Numbered from the stretch's first letter, positions 11,986 through 22,139 are shown. The stretch: DNA of 64,000 nucleotides from Pomphorhynchus laevis (GCA_012934845.2 WNNJ02003330.1:83791-147790); one strand, 5' to 3'. The notes: generated by a model from the letters alone, not told the origin. Made by a program: numbers and translations.

Positions 11986-12223
11986 TGTAAAATTTTCCGT
12001 AGTAAATCCAAGTAGTTGTATGTTTATTAGAAACCAAAATTTTTTGCTGTGATTTTCTTCTTTTAATTGAATTCTTTATTTGTTGACGTTTTTTGAAATT
12101 TAATCATATAAACGACCTAAAGAATTAGATTTCAGGCCTGCTAGATCCAATCGGTACAATTATCCGTAGTTTAGTTTTGATATTGTAAGAGTTTTTAATA
12201 ACCAAGACTAATTTTAACTTGAT

Positions 12224-12680
12224 CTATATAGACAGGAGCAGTATGTTGAATCTTTCAATAAGTGAGCTTGTGAAAGCAACTGTGTGACATATGATATCAT
12301 GATATCCAATAACATTAACATCAAGCGGAGGCACTACATTTTGATCGTGACCAAATAGTCTGATATTTCTAGTATCCGTTTCGGAGAATGGATTGCACAT
12401 ATTTATCAAATCAATTAGCACTTTCTATTCCTAATTAACAAGTTTTCTGCTCAATTTCTAAACGATGTTGTGACTGTAAATTAATATGTAGTTTGTCTAT
12501 CCCTCGAGCACAGCAGAATCCACAAAATAATAGCTTTGTCGACAAAGAATTTACTATACCTTCTGAACAGGCAATCGTTGTCCGAATATCACAGTCAGGT
12601 ACGTCGCAGCCAACTTGTTGAGATACAAACGATCTTTCTACATCGTCAATATTTCCATAATTGACTGTAATTAGACCAAA
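12224..12680 (-). other. Unidentified coding-like segments, Cys-rich
   Basis: Two neighbouring minus-strand open stretches in different frames. The first (about 12680-12413) reads NYGNIDDVERSFVSQQVG, then CDVPDCDIRTTIACSEGIV, SLSTKLLFCGFCCARGIDKL and a final EIEQKTC before a stop. It has seven or more Cys, including a CxxCC cluster. The second (12224-12421) has INMCNPFSETDTRNIRLFGH and VIGYHDIICHTVAFTSSLIE. Both look protein-coding in amino-acid texture. I recognise neither, and neither matches the LINE proteins in this window. They could be exons, a retrocopy or part of an unlisted element. Confidence 0.35.
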
Positions 12681-13039
12681 AATTGTGTGAAACTATTAAT
12701 CTTACAGGGCATAGATAATTGTATGTTATTATCTCTCAAATGTATGTTATTATTATACCTTAAACGTTTTTATGTCTCTAACTTTTATCTCAATTTTTTA
12801 CATAAAAACATGTTTTAATATATGAAACATGCAAATATCCAAAAGCATTTCACCTGACATATAATTTTTGATATTATTTTTAATCTTATATGAACAAATA
12901 AAATTAACCTTATTAAAAACTATGACGATAATATAAAAACATTTTTACAACGATATATATTTTTTCAATAGAAAATAATTTATTACATAATTACAATTCA
13001 TAGGTTACCCTCAAATGCGTCCTTAAACTTGATAACAAA
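12681..13039. other. AT-rich spacer, nothing recognised
   Basis: Very AT-rich, without a supported frame. It ends at the 3' tail of LINE C1, where a stretch around GGTTACCCTCAAATG recurs inverted at 31030-31050 in copy C4. Confidence 0.45.
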
Positions 13040-14055
13040 ATTTTTTTGCTGTTTTTTACACCCCCATTGTGAACGGGTCGCGATTGCGTTGATCGGGGGC
13101 ATGAAGACAAACCGAAGCGGCGTTTGCTATCGCGAAAGAGAGCTTTCTCTTTAAATGAACAAGTCTGTCACTATAGTCACCCGGATTGTCCCGTGAAAGA
13201 AGGGATGCGATTTTTTGATTGCTTTTAGAGCCATATCGCCCGTGCCATCGGATGTCAAGAAAGCAAGAGGAATGAAGCGTTCGCCCTCAATAATGTCTAC
13301 TCTCTCGGCGTATTTAGCAGTTTTCCGAGATTCGTTGTAAGTGAACGCTGTGGTCGGAGGTTGGTTGGAATACGATTGAGCAAAACTTGAGAAGATGGTA
13401 ACGTTAAAAAACGTTCGCTAAAATCGTTTACTCTCAAGTCCGGAGCAGACAAGGTCCAGGCGAGATGGAAAATCCCTTGTGGTTTCACGTTTAATGCATA
13501 TAGACTCATGGACTGAGGACAATAATAGTTCTTTTTCGACGCCCGAGCAACAATAAGATAAAGCCTTTGCAATAATGTCTCGAACAGCATCGTTGCGGAT
13601 TGATGGTAGCACTTCTCTCTTACAGGTTACAGGATAGGGAGTGTTCAATTTTCATTGGTTCGGTACATATACAGTGCTTGGATGATTCATCTTCGAACTC
13701 AACGGGGCTTAAATGAAAATTGTCGGACGACAGAGTTAAGACACTAAGCCAAACCGAAGCTCCATTTGAAGCAGCGTGCGAAACAACAGTATTGTTCGTT
13801 AAATCCATTTGACCAAAAACTGATTGTAGGCGGTCCGTAAAATCGAGTGTCTTTCATTTCTTTGTGAATTGTGAAACTGTTGCTTGAAGAGAATCGAGTC
13901 CGCCCCCAATTAATTTAGATTTATAGGTGTCGCACATAAGTTGTGAACATTCGAATTCAATCCTACCGATGAACGACGGGTCATCTATACCAAGACCTCC
14001 CAGACCGATTGGAGTAAGAAGAATTGTAAACTAGTCACTGTCTAGGGTTCACATC
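13040..14055 (-). mobile_element. LINE family C, copy C1: C-terminal zinc and nuclease-like region
   Basis: On the minus strand, upstream to downstream: LTPIGLGGLGIDDPSFIGR (thumb-like), ASVWLSVLTLSSDNFHL, a zinc-type motif HCICTEPMKIEHSLSC (C-x-C-x7-H-x3-C), VLPSIRNDAVRDIIAKAL, SRLDLVCSG, GERFIPLAFLTSDGTG and RKLSFAIANAASVCLHA. This is the C-terminal plan of a group of animal retroelements whose RT is followed by a CCHC motif and a restriction-like nuclease domain, as in R2-type LINEs. The first part is known family knowledge; the exact clade is not settled by me. Frame changes break it at about four places. The RT part is missing, cut at the 3' end of LINE A2. Confidence 0.7.
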
Positions 14056-14059
14056 GATA

Positions 14060-16745
14060 TAAACAATAATACGGATTTTGTTAACAACTATATAAACACT
14101 CAAAAGTTTTAAAAAGAAAAACATAGAGAAATAGAAAACAGTAAACAAAGTCAGTCCGGTCGTTAATGGATTCTTCATTGTGTCACAACCTCAGGTTCAC
14201 AGAGATCTGATCCCTCCAGCCAATCCAACACGCCGCTCAACCACTAAATACCCGGGGTCTCTCACTCCCCCACCCCCGAAGAATCGAATCGAGGCGAGCT
14301 ATGCTCGGTTATCGCGAGATGAGAAGCACGAGAAACCTTAGTCTTTGTTCTGGGGACGTCCTTTTGAAAAGAAAACTAATAACGAGATAGTTCAAGTACC
14401 CCAGAGGCGCACTTGGGTTTTCCCATTCAATGACAGATGCTGGTCCCGTTTCAGGGCTCACCTAGCTTTCTTCATGATTTATTTGAGTCTATCAAGGTCA
14501 GCTTTCGCTTATCAGTTCACCTTAATGGTGAACCCTAGGTATTTTACTCGACTTGTGAAGGTACAGGGTGGCTGAGGCTGCAAAATGGAGGAGAGTGCAG
14601 ATAGTTTTAATCTCTTAAGTTTCTTTTTGGTGGCAGAGGTACCATGAAAGACGATCACCTGCGATTTAGAGGAGTTGAGAATAAGATCGGACATGGGTAG
14701 CTGGCCTTTTAATCGTAAAAAGAAACGGCTGATGTCAGAGACCACATCTTTGTACCTGCGTCCAGAGAACAGGGCTGTGGTATCATCAGTGTATACCACA
14801 AGATGTTGATCGCGTTTAAAATTCTTGAATAGTACAATGGATGCAGCAAGATACAAGATTAGACAAAGTGGGGATCCTTGAGGCACATCCGTAATAGGGT
14901 TGAACTGACGTGCATCACGGTCGTAGAAATATTGTTGTATACCAAACGATTCTTCATAGAAGAATCGTTTGGTATACAACAATATTTCTACCCTGTTAAC
15001 AATTTTCGCAGGCAAACCAAGGGACTTGAGAGAAGAGATAACAAAAGGAATGGAAATGCCGTCAAATGCAGCAGAAAAATTCGGAAAGACAGCCACAGAA
15101 ATATGATGACTGTTATCTTGACAAAACTGATGCACTTTACCTATTGCTGAATGGTCCGAGCGATCTTCATCGTACCCATGAAAATCTGGTGGAATTAAAT
15201 TTCGCCTACTTAGATGGTCACGGATTTTAAGCGCAAGCGCTTTGGAGATAAGGGAATTTTGAATCGAAATGGGTCGCAGATCTTTAGGACATGAAATCGA
15301 TTTGTTTTTATGTAAAAACACACGTCGGCTAATATTTATGCTAGAAATATAGGATGGGGAGGCTAATAGCATTGTGATGGCGACCTCATTTCTCTGACTG
15401 TCTATCAAAAGCTGACAGATTTGAGTGGAGAGGCGCGTGGGTTCTAGTGGTGCCCGGAAATCGCCCCCAGGAGTTTAGTATATCTATGACAGATAGATCT
15501 CTACTCCTGAAGTCACACAAAGGCGGGATTGGCTGGGGAGATTGATGGCTCCACAATTATATAAGGATAGTGAATATTCTAAAACTTTGTCAATGCCGAT
15601 GCTACCAATCTAAACCAAGGCTCTATTCTTCCAACATACAAACTTCTCCTTCTTGAAAATCTTCCAGAGGAAAGCCTGAGAAGGGTTTAGGTGAGCAATG
15701 CTCGCCTTTCCATTGTGTTAAGTTAGTTTGAGTGGGCTGCCTTTCCCTAGTCGGAATCAGAGGTGAGACGGTTGCCCTTCTCACACACAGCTGAACTAGG
15801 TTTAGTCACTTGCACACAGACAATATCTTCATTTCCTTTAATAGTGTCAGGATCGGCCACAGCTTAGTGCACGTCTCTTCTTGCCAGCTTTAAAGCTGCA
15901 ACAGTTTGTATTAAACCAGTCCTCTTGTTCGAGGGTTTCCTTTTGATGTTCAGCTTAGTTATAGTATGAAGGATCATGGCTTGATAAATCGAATCTCTGA
16001 TCATTATATTTGATACTTATCGAATCTTTGATCATTTTCTCTACTTGTGTCATTGCCGCTTGGATCCTACAATCCACATTATTAGACATATCCACGACAT
16101 TCATCTTGTTACTTTGATTAGTGTCGATCATTGTCGGTTCAAAGGCTTGAGCGTAGGTTATTTGATTGCTTGCTTTTTTCTTATGGCTCAGCTGGTACTC
16201 TTTAAATGCTTTGCATTTGCGAGAACACGCTGGGTGGTCACCGCTACAGTTTGAGCACTTCGGTTTTAGAAGGCATTTCTCATGTTTGTCGCCAGATCCA
16301 CATACCGCGCATGTTTGAGAACTCTCGAATTTGTTTGCCCAGTGCCCCACTGATAACAGGTGTTGCAGTGGGGGTAGGTTAATGTTCGGATTCCAGCATT
16401 GTGAATATTAAGTTGTGTCCCATGTATGGGTTACACTTAGAGTGTGCAAGAAGCATCGCGTCTTCAACGGATGTTAGGGCGAATGCCACGGGAATTGGAT
16501 TCCCTTTCTTGTCGTTGATAAATCTTACTTTTGTAATATTGAAATCATTTTTAGAGAAGTGATGTCCTCGCTTGATAAGAACATTGGCATGTTTTTAATT
16601 TTTATCGATGCCTGTATTAGTTTAAAGATTATCGTTCTTTTATCAAGATGGTTCTTCTCGAAAAAACATAAGCTTTAGCAAGATCTTCGGTGTAGAACAA
16701 GACTTTGATCTCTGTTTTGTAATATTTGATCGAATTGACAAGTAT
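14060..16745 (-). mobile_element. LINE family A, copy A2 (deleted, partial)
   Basis: Same family as A1. RT at 14310-15710 (best frame 14512-15408: KDLRPISIQNSLI, VFPNFSAAFDGI, VPQGSPL, VVYTDDTTALF with YTDD in place of YADD, RVKYLGFTI). The endonuclease is absent: at about 15712 the sequence jumps straight from the segment before the RT to the ORF2/ORF1 junction region. ORF1 remnant at 15955-16350 has CAVCGSGDKHEKC and CSNCSGDHPACSRKC, and RRM-like pieces (EIKVLFYTEDLAKAYVFF) reach about 16740. The right edge abuts the foldback element at 16750. A perfect inverted duplication sits in the RT at 14923-14991. Confidence 0.85.
14923..14991. repeat. Perfect 33-bp inverted repeat with 3-base spacer
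   Basis: GTAGAAATATTGTTGTATAC and the next 13 bases are followed by ATA and then the exact reverse complement. In copies A1, A3 and A4 only the right arm exists, preceded by a different short sequence (CGTCTTCATA). So the left arm is a local inverted copy made inside A2. It keeps the RT frame open, adding codons that read IQQYF. Confidence 0.9.
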
Positions 16746-16749
16746 TCAA

Positions 16750-17345
16750 TTTTTGTATTGTCATTTTAGGGGTGAATAAATTTTCAGGAGATTTTTACGC
16801 CAAAAATCTCGGCAGGAGATTTTTGGCGTAAAAATCTCCTGAAAATTTAATCACCCCTAAAATGAAAAATTTCAAAGAAAATATAATCAGGAGCAATAAA
16901 GGAAAGGAAAAGATAGCTTATGAAGGATATTTCTACACTATTTTTGGCGTAAAAATCTCCTGAAAATTTATTCACCTTAAAATGAAAAATTTCAAAGAAA
17001 ATATAATCATATGAATGTAATCATAAAAATATAATCATAAAAATGATACTTGCTTTGAGATTTGTTCCCCCCTTTTCTTTATTGCTCCTGATTACCTAAA
17101 TTGCTTCACTACCTAAACACTACCTAAGCACTACCTAATAGTGTATAATATTGCTTCACTACTTAAACACTATTAGGTAGTGTTTCTACACTACCTAATA
17201 GTGTAGAAATATCCTTCATAAGCTATCTTTTCCTTTCCTTTATTGGTCCTGTTTATATTTTCTTTGAAATTTTTCATTTTAGGGGTGAATTAATTTTCAA
17301 GAGATTTTTACGCCAAAAATCTCCGCAGGAGAAGAGATTTTTCTC
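16750..17345. mobile_element. Foldback (nested inverted-repeat) element
   Basis: An inner palindrome at 16763-16863 pairs ATTTTAGGGGTGAAT and following bases with their reverse complement, meeting at GATTTTTGGCGTAAAAATC. A larger inverted pair follows: 16853-16940 (AAAATGAAAAATTTCAAAG to GATATTTCTACACTA) against 17190-17290 (TAGTGTAGAAATATCC to CTTTGAAATTTTTCATTTT). A partial third arm lies at 16940-17010. Between are short palindromes built of ACTACCTAATAGTGT. No transposase frame is inside. It may be a non-autonomous foldback or MITE-type DNA element; the neighbouring hAT-like ORF could be its relative, but that is a guess. Confidence 0.75.
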
Positions 17346-17368
17346 TTCAAGAGAAGTGCTGGATTTTT

Positions 17369-17557
17369 TCATCTCTGTAAAACCATATTGTAAATATGAT
17401 TCGTTGTATTGTCTGATAAAGGTTTTTTTGTTATTGGTCCGATAACGTTATCTATCGTCTTACTGCTTGCATTATTTGAACCACTTGGCTCTTCCCTATC
17501 AAAGCTAGCATTTGTTTTTTCAAGAAATTTTTCTAAAATGTTTGGACGTTTACTCAT
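17369..17557 (-). pseudogene. hAT-transposase-like N-terminal fragment
   Basis: A 62-codon minus-strand frame starting MSKRPNILEKFLEKTNASF, followed by an acidic, Ser/Asn-rich linker (EEPSGSNNASS) and ending before the foldback element. Short N-termini of the form M-(S/x)-KR-x(3)-L-x-x-(F/Y)-F, followed by Ser/Asn-rich spacers, are common in hAT-type transposases and in host ZMYM/TTF zinc-finger proteins. No zinc finger or catalytic region is present, so it is at most a first-exon fragment. The assignment rests on the N-terminus alone and is tentative. Confidence 0.35.
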
Positions 17558-17559
17558 TT

Positions 17560-18597
17560 AATTTTATTGGGGTAGAAAATTTTCAATTTAAAAATATATA
17601 ATTTAAACAGAGGAGCATCAAACTAAAAACATTTTTGAAATCACAGTGTCCTAATACTGATTATAAAAGTGTTTTAAAAACATATATTTTATGTTTTATG
17701 AATTCGTATCGTTAAAAAGTGATAATATATGCAACATGACAATTAAAAGTATTTACATGATCAAAAATACCTTTAGTTCGCTTCCGCAATCTCAGTTGTC
17801 ACTTTTATATAAGGCGTTGATCAGATATGTCATTAAGTCATTACCTCACCTGCGACTTTTCCTTCTACATCTGGTGAAATAAATCAATTAAAAAAGATTC
17901 TTCGCCGATTTTCCAAATTATTTTTCCAGTCTTTAAAATGTTTTTACTTTGATAGACTAAAGCAAGTGAATATCTTTTCAGTTTAAACTATACATATATA
18001 ATGATTAATTGCAGTTATGAGGAATGATCAATGCCTTCCCTGGTTATCCATTGGAATCCGCGATTCTAAATGATCGTCTATTTTCTTTTACTTTTTTAGG
18101 TGAGCAGACAAAATGACTCTTTCATGTGTCAAAGTCATATAGAAAATAATAATATTTAAGCAATAATAACATTTTAAGTATTTAATATCTTTTAAAGTCA
18201 TTTAAACATCATTACACTGTCAACCTCATCATCCCGGTGTATTATTTAACAGAGTGCAGCGAATATGTAATTATGCTAATCTTGCTAGCGCAAAGCCCGT
18301 TTCGATCCTCAAATTACTCATGCTTTCATTGAAATTGATTTTTTTTATTTTGTATAAGATCATGACAAATATAGTTTGCATGCAACAAGTTTTAAATCGT
18401 TTGAACGTTAATTGTTTTATGTATTAAAAAAAGAAAACAGAAAAGAAAAAATAAATGTATTGAAAAGGAATTATCTGGACTAGATGCATTCATGTATCTT
18501 TGTCGTACATTCGTTATTGTTTGTCTTATATGCTTGTATATATCTTCTTAGTCTATATCGTTTCATCTTTTCCACTTATCAAAGCAGTATTTTAGTC
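17560..18597. other. AT-rich stretch without supported features
   Basis: No convincing frame, RNA gene or repeat seen. The plus-strand frame at 17691-17882 has no recognisable feature and looks random. Confidence 0.5.
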
Positions 18598-18810
18598 TCA
18601 GAACTCTTTCCAGAAGAAAGGTAAAAAACAATCTGCAGTATCAATAACTTGTTTTGAGTAAAACTCAATTATATTTTGCCTATCTTTCTTCCATTGTCTT
18701 ATCTCCTTTATCCAATTTCTATTATTCTTAATATAATGTTCATGATTCCAGTTATTAATTTTTTCTATATATAAACGGACTAATCCATACCCCCAGAATA
18801 TAACCTTCAT
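18598..18810 (-). CDS. Small unidentified ORF, 70 codons
   Basis: Starts MKVIFWGYGLVRLYIEKINN and is rich in Trp, Asn, Lys and aromatic residues (NRNWIKEIRQWKKDRQN), ending PFFWKEF. It starts 13 bp downstream of the stop of the minus-strand ORF at 18824-19030, in another frame. Five Trp in 70 residues is unusual for chance translation of AT-rich DNA. I do not recognise it. It could be a second exon of one gene with its neighbour, or part of an element interrupted by the Naiad insertion. Confidence 0.3.
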   Translation of the reverse strand: MKVIFWGYGLVRLYIEKINNWNHEHYIKNNRNWIKEIRQWKKDRQNIIEFYSKQVIDTADCFLPFFWKEF

Positions 18811-18823
18811 CTTTTAGTTTACA

Positions 18824-19030
18824 CTATTGAATTTTGATTAGCAAGTCCGTAATGAATCTCCATTGTTGTTCTGGTGGCATATTCCTTGTATAAAATGTGA
18901 GCCCGGAACGTCGGAACGCATTTTCGACATTTACAGCGCTGCTTCCAGGTGCTCCTAGTGTGATTGCTTTCCTGTAAAATTTTTTCCCTCTATTATATAA
19001 TTTCTTGGCTTTTTTAGATCTCCAATCCAT
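18824..19030 (-). CDS. Small unidentified ORF, 68 codons, basic
   Basis: Starts MDWRSKKAKKLYNRGKKFYR, a strongly basic N-terminus, then ITLGAPGSSAVNVENAFRR and SGLTFYTRNMPPEQQWRF, ending LLIKIQ. It looks like real protein sequence: low in the residues favoured by AT-rich codons and with a clear basic head and mixed body. No family is recognised. The Naiad copy on the other strand begins a few bases beyond its start, near 19035, so its promoter or upstream exons may have been lost. The downstream neighbour at 18598-18810 is very close and may be related. Confidence 0.4.
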   Translation of the reverse strand: MDWRSKKAKKLYNRGKKFYRKAITLGAPGSSAVNVENAFRRSGLTFYTRNMPPEQQWRFITDLLIKIQ

Positions 19031-19049
19031 CGTACTGTTGTTGTAAAAT

Positions 19050-19490
19050 TGATCCTATGATTTCAATTTTAGATCCTTTAAATGTAACAGAAAAAATTGT
19101 ATAGTTTGTGATGTTATAAATAATAATAATTGTATCGTAAGTAATACGACAAACAAATGTTTTTCATTAAATATTAATAATAATTGTAACTGCAATACCG
19201 CAGGTGTAGTGTATCTAATACAATGCACATGTGGATTGCAATATATAGGAAAAACATATCAAATGTTAAAAATTAGGTTTAGGCAACACATATAAAATAT
19301 ACAGCATAATAGTCAAACTATATTTCATAAACATATGAGATTAATAGGACATGATATTAAAAACTGTAAATTATTTATTTTAGAACATATTATCGAAGAA
19401 AACATTTCAATATTAAATCAAAAACTATTAGAAAAAGAAGATTTTTGGATTAAAACGCTTAATTCCATGTACCCATTAGGATTGAATGAC
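19050..19490 (+). pseudogene. Naiad GIY-YIG endonuclease domain with Cys clusters
   Basis: SFKCNRKNCIVCDVI supplies a Cys-rich lead-in. It is followed by NNNCNCNTAGVVYLIQC and CGLQYIGKTYQMLKIRF: VYLI...QYIGKT are the GIY and YIG strands, and the downstream R and H (FRQH) fit the nuclease helix. The paired Cys and following His fit the CCHH zinc motif general in PLE nucleases. The domain continues (MRLIGHDIKNCKLFILEHI, EKEDFWIKTLNSMYPLGLND), including the conserved E and a W-I-x-x-L segment. It would nick chromosomal target DNA. Position ahead of the RT is the key diagnostic. Confidence 0.8.
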
Positions 19491-20056
19491 GTGGTACAAG
19501 GAATTGGCAGAAGTAGTAAATACATAATAAACAACTATATTATAATAATCCGGTTAAACGCAAACCAAGAAGTCATGGTGATAAAAGGAATAGGAAAAAT
19601 AGAGTTAAAAATATTAAAAAAGATATGTATATAAATGAACAATTAGAAATGTTAAAACAACTTTTAAGTGATAATAAGCTAAAAGATCTTTATGTAAATA
19701 TAAGACGTTTTTCTAAAGATATAATATGTTCAATAAATCAAAAATTAATTAACGACTATGATAGGCTAAGTTGTATAATAGACAGTTATTGTAATACAAA
19801 ATACTGTAATCATACAATAAATGTAAATAATAACAATAGAAAATATACATTAACCATAAACTTAATTAATAAATGTATAGATAACATAAATATAGCCGGA
19901 CTTTTAAATAATTCTAAAAGTAAAGAAATAATAGGGTCAAATTTAAGTAAATATATTCCTTAAATAAGGTATAAACTCCTACCACCATTAGGACGAAAAA
20001 TTTGTAATTATAATAAAGAATTAAAATCAATATGTAACTATAATATTAGAAACATA

Positions 20057-20617
20057 ATGGAAACAGAATGCAATTGTAAAAGTCTTAGTTTTGATAAAAT
20101 AAATGAACATATATGTACCCATAATCTAGAATTAATTGAAAATTGTGAATTAAGAAAGCTGCTTTCAAAAGGGTATAAATATAGATTAAATAACAACAAC
20201 GACAAAAATAAAATTTACAGTTCGTTATATAATAACTTAAATGATTACTTTAGTAAGCTGATTAATAGTGAAAGCTCGAATATATCTAAGATAAAAATTT
20301 GGAAATATTATATATTTGATAAAATTAAAAATAAAATGAAAATAACAAACAATTATAAAAGGAAAGATAAAATTAATAAAGATATGTATAAAGAACTTAC
20401 TAAATTAAAGGATAACTATATAATAACAACTATTGATAAAGCTAGTAATAACTTTGTCTTCATATGCAAAAAGCTTTATTATGATATACTAATGAAAGAG
20501 GTTAATTCTAATGATTTAAATGTAAATCCAACATATGAACGTAGTGAGTTGAGTTTAGAAACAATTATTACAAGTCACTGTTCTATAATGGATAAAAAGG
20601 GTATAAAGTTGAATTAG
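20057..20617 (+). pseudogene. Naiad CxC motif and RT N-terminal part
   Basis: Opens METECNCKSLSFDKINEHIC, with the CNC (CxC) motif and a following HxC. Then come ELIENCELRKLLSKGYKYR, and a helical basic segment up to KLKDNYIITTIDKASNNFV, which resembles the PLE/telomerase-type RT N-terminal finger (TTIDKA...F). This module is the most often repeated Naiad piece in the window: 28840-28985, 29310-29445, 29780-29990 and 30410-30597. Confidence 0.75.
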
Positions 20618-20629
20618 ATAATAAAACTA

Positions 20630-21732
20630 TACCTATATTATATTGGAATCCAAAATTACATAAAAATCCAATAAAACCTAGGTTCATATGTAGTGCGTTT
20701 AAATGTACATTAAAACCACTTTCTGTCTATATGAATAAAATACTTAAAGTAATTAAAGCACATTTTAAAAAATATTGCAAGGTAATCGAAATTAATACTG
20801 GTATAAAACACTATTTCAGTATTAATTCTACAAAAGAATTTTTAGAACAGACAAAAGGAATTAATTTTCAAAATATAAATACATACGATTTTAGTACGCT
20901 TTATACAAATCTAGATTTAGTAGATATTAAAGAAGCGTTAGTAAAATTAATTAACCTTATATTCGGAAAAAGATATACATATATATGTTATAATAATTAT
21001 AACGCCTATCTAACAAAAATTAAACCATCAAATAAATATAAATATTTGAATTAAATTGAATTAATAGAATCCTTAAATATTTTGATAAGTCAAAATTATT
21101 TAAAAGTAGGGACATCTATATTTAGACAAGTAAAAGGTGTTCCAATGGGTGGTAATAGTAGCCCAATTATAGCTGACTTGTTTTTAAGCTTTATAGAATA
21201 TGAATTTGTTCATAACTGTGTAAAAACTAAATCTAAACAATATAAATATATGAAATATATGTTTCGATACATTGATGATATATGTGTATTTAATTCTAAT
21301 AATTTTTATTCAATTAGTGAGCACATTTATACAGAAAGCCTTATTCTTAACAAAACCAATATTAATGATAAAGAAGGTGTATATCTAGATATGAACATTA
21401 AATTAACATTAACTAAAACTACTATTAATTTATATCGTAAAGATGATATATTTAAATTTACAAGAAACATATTTTTGCATGAGCATTCATGCATACCATA
21501 TAATATAAAATATAATACATTAAATAATGAAATTTTAAGAATTGCAACAATATGTAATGATATTGGCTTTCTTCAAAATCATTTAAATAATTTAATAGAT
21601 ACATATTTTAAACTAGGTTACTATAAAAATAACATCAAGCAGAAAATAGTAAAATATATAAATCAACACAATAATATAAAGAATAAATTTAAACTCTTAA
21701 GTGGCAAATTTTTATGGATGGATAATAAATAA
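20630..21732 (+). pseudogene. Naiad reverse transcriptase core
   Basis: After a frame change the RT reads IPILYWNPKLHKNPIKPRF, a typical PLE motif, then TYDFSTLYTNLDLVDIKEAL (first Asp box), FRQVKGVPMGGNSSPIIADL and MFRYIDDICVF (catalytic YIDD). Downstream are LNKTNINDKEGVYLDMNIKL and the thumb LRIATICNDIGFLQNHLNNL. The VPMGG...S.IADL and Y-(I)DD boxes set it apart from the LINE RTs in this window. An insertion between the first two Asp boxes would fit the IFD reported for this clade, but I cannot delimit it by eye. Confidence 0.85.
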
Positions 21733-21794
21733 TATACTTTGCATTAGAATAAGATACTAGATAGTTATTTCAGAGGAAATACATCATTAACATG

Positions 21795-21895
21795 TATTTG
21801 GCCCCGCTGCTATGTTGGGTAGAGGAGTTAGGGGCCGAAACCTGATAGCATAGCAGTTCCTCCTGATGACCTCTAATTCTTATTCTGATACAACG
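21795..21895 (+). ncRNA. Conserved hairpin motif of Naiad 3' region, hammerhead-like core
   Basis: GAGTTAGGGG (21825-21840 area) can pair over 10 bp, with G-U pairs, to CCTCTAATTC just after CTGATGA. Inside this stem are CCGAAAC and, about 22 bases on, TTCCTCCTGATGA. A second pairing, CTGCTATG with CATAGCAG, overlaps it pseudoknot-fashion. Copies at 43230-43400 and 44170-44240 keep the GAAAC/CTGATGA strings, fully or in part. The last one has a different but still pairing stem (AATGG with CCATT). CTGATGA and GAAA are the hammerhead core strings, here in permuted order. Stem I of a hammerhead is not visible, so activity is unlikely to be canonical. Confidence 0.5.
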
Positions 21896-22139
21896 TCTGT
21901 TATTTATTAGTCAATTCATAAAAATGACGTTTATTTTAAATTTTATTTTTTATTTTTTATTTTTATTTTTATTTTTATTTTTTAAGTTGATTTAAATTAT
22001 AGAAAATCTAAAAACAATTATTAATTTTATTATTTAATTATTAAATTTTGATTTAGCATTATTATGTTTTGTTTATTTTATAATTATATAACAATACGTA
22101 GACTCAGTTAGCTGATTTAATCTTCATCTGCCGCATTTC

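Larger units (their letters stand above)
8195..12000 (-). mobile_element. LINE family A, copy A1 (nearly full length)
   Basis: A 3.8-kb non-LTR retrotransposon with two ORFs on the minus strand: ORF1 with CCHC knuckles at 10811-11985 and ORF2 (endonuclease plus RT, no RNase H seen) at 8320-10776. The 3' end is set by comparison with copy A2: both end in a shared stretch with GGATTTT(A/G)TTAACAAC. Similar copies are A2 (14060-16745), A3 (51150-54690) and A4 (59605-63330), all on the minus strand. The CCHC ORF1 plus APE/RT ORF2 plan fits the Jockey/I/R1 group, but the exact clade needs a tree. Two one-base losses disturb ORF2 and one frame change disturbs ORF1, so it is inactive but not old. 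Confidence 0.9.
19035..22130 (+). mobile_element. Naiad-type Penelope-like element, near-complete copy
   Basis: Domain order on the plus strand is GIY-YIG nuclease (19050-19490), Lys/Asn-rich linker (19550-20040), CxC motif (20057-20080), reverse transcriptase (20400-21732) and a 400-bp 3' region (21735-22130). An N-terminal GIY-YIG joined to the RT by a CxC motif is the published hallmark of the Naiad/Chlamys group of PLEs, distinct from canonical PLEs with a C-terminal nuclease. The frame is broken at about five places, so the copy is inactive, but almost the whole plan is visible. Partial copies of the same family lie at 27280-32660, 43230-44410 and 49700-51070. Confidence 0.85.

Noticed and set aside
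13297-13648. Overlapping minus frames as separate genes
   Set aside because: They are frame-shifted pieces of one LINE family C C-terminus.
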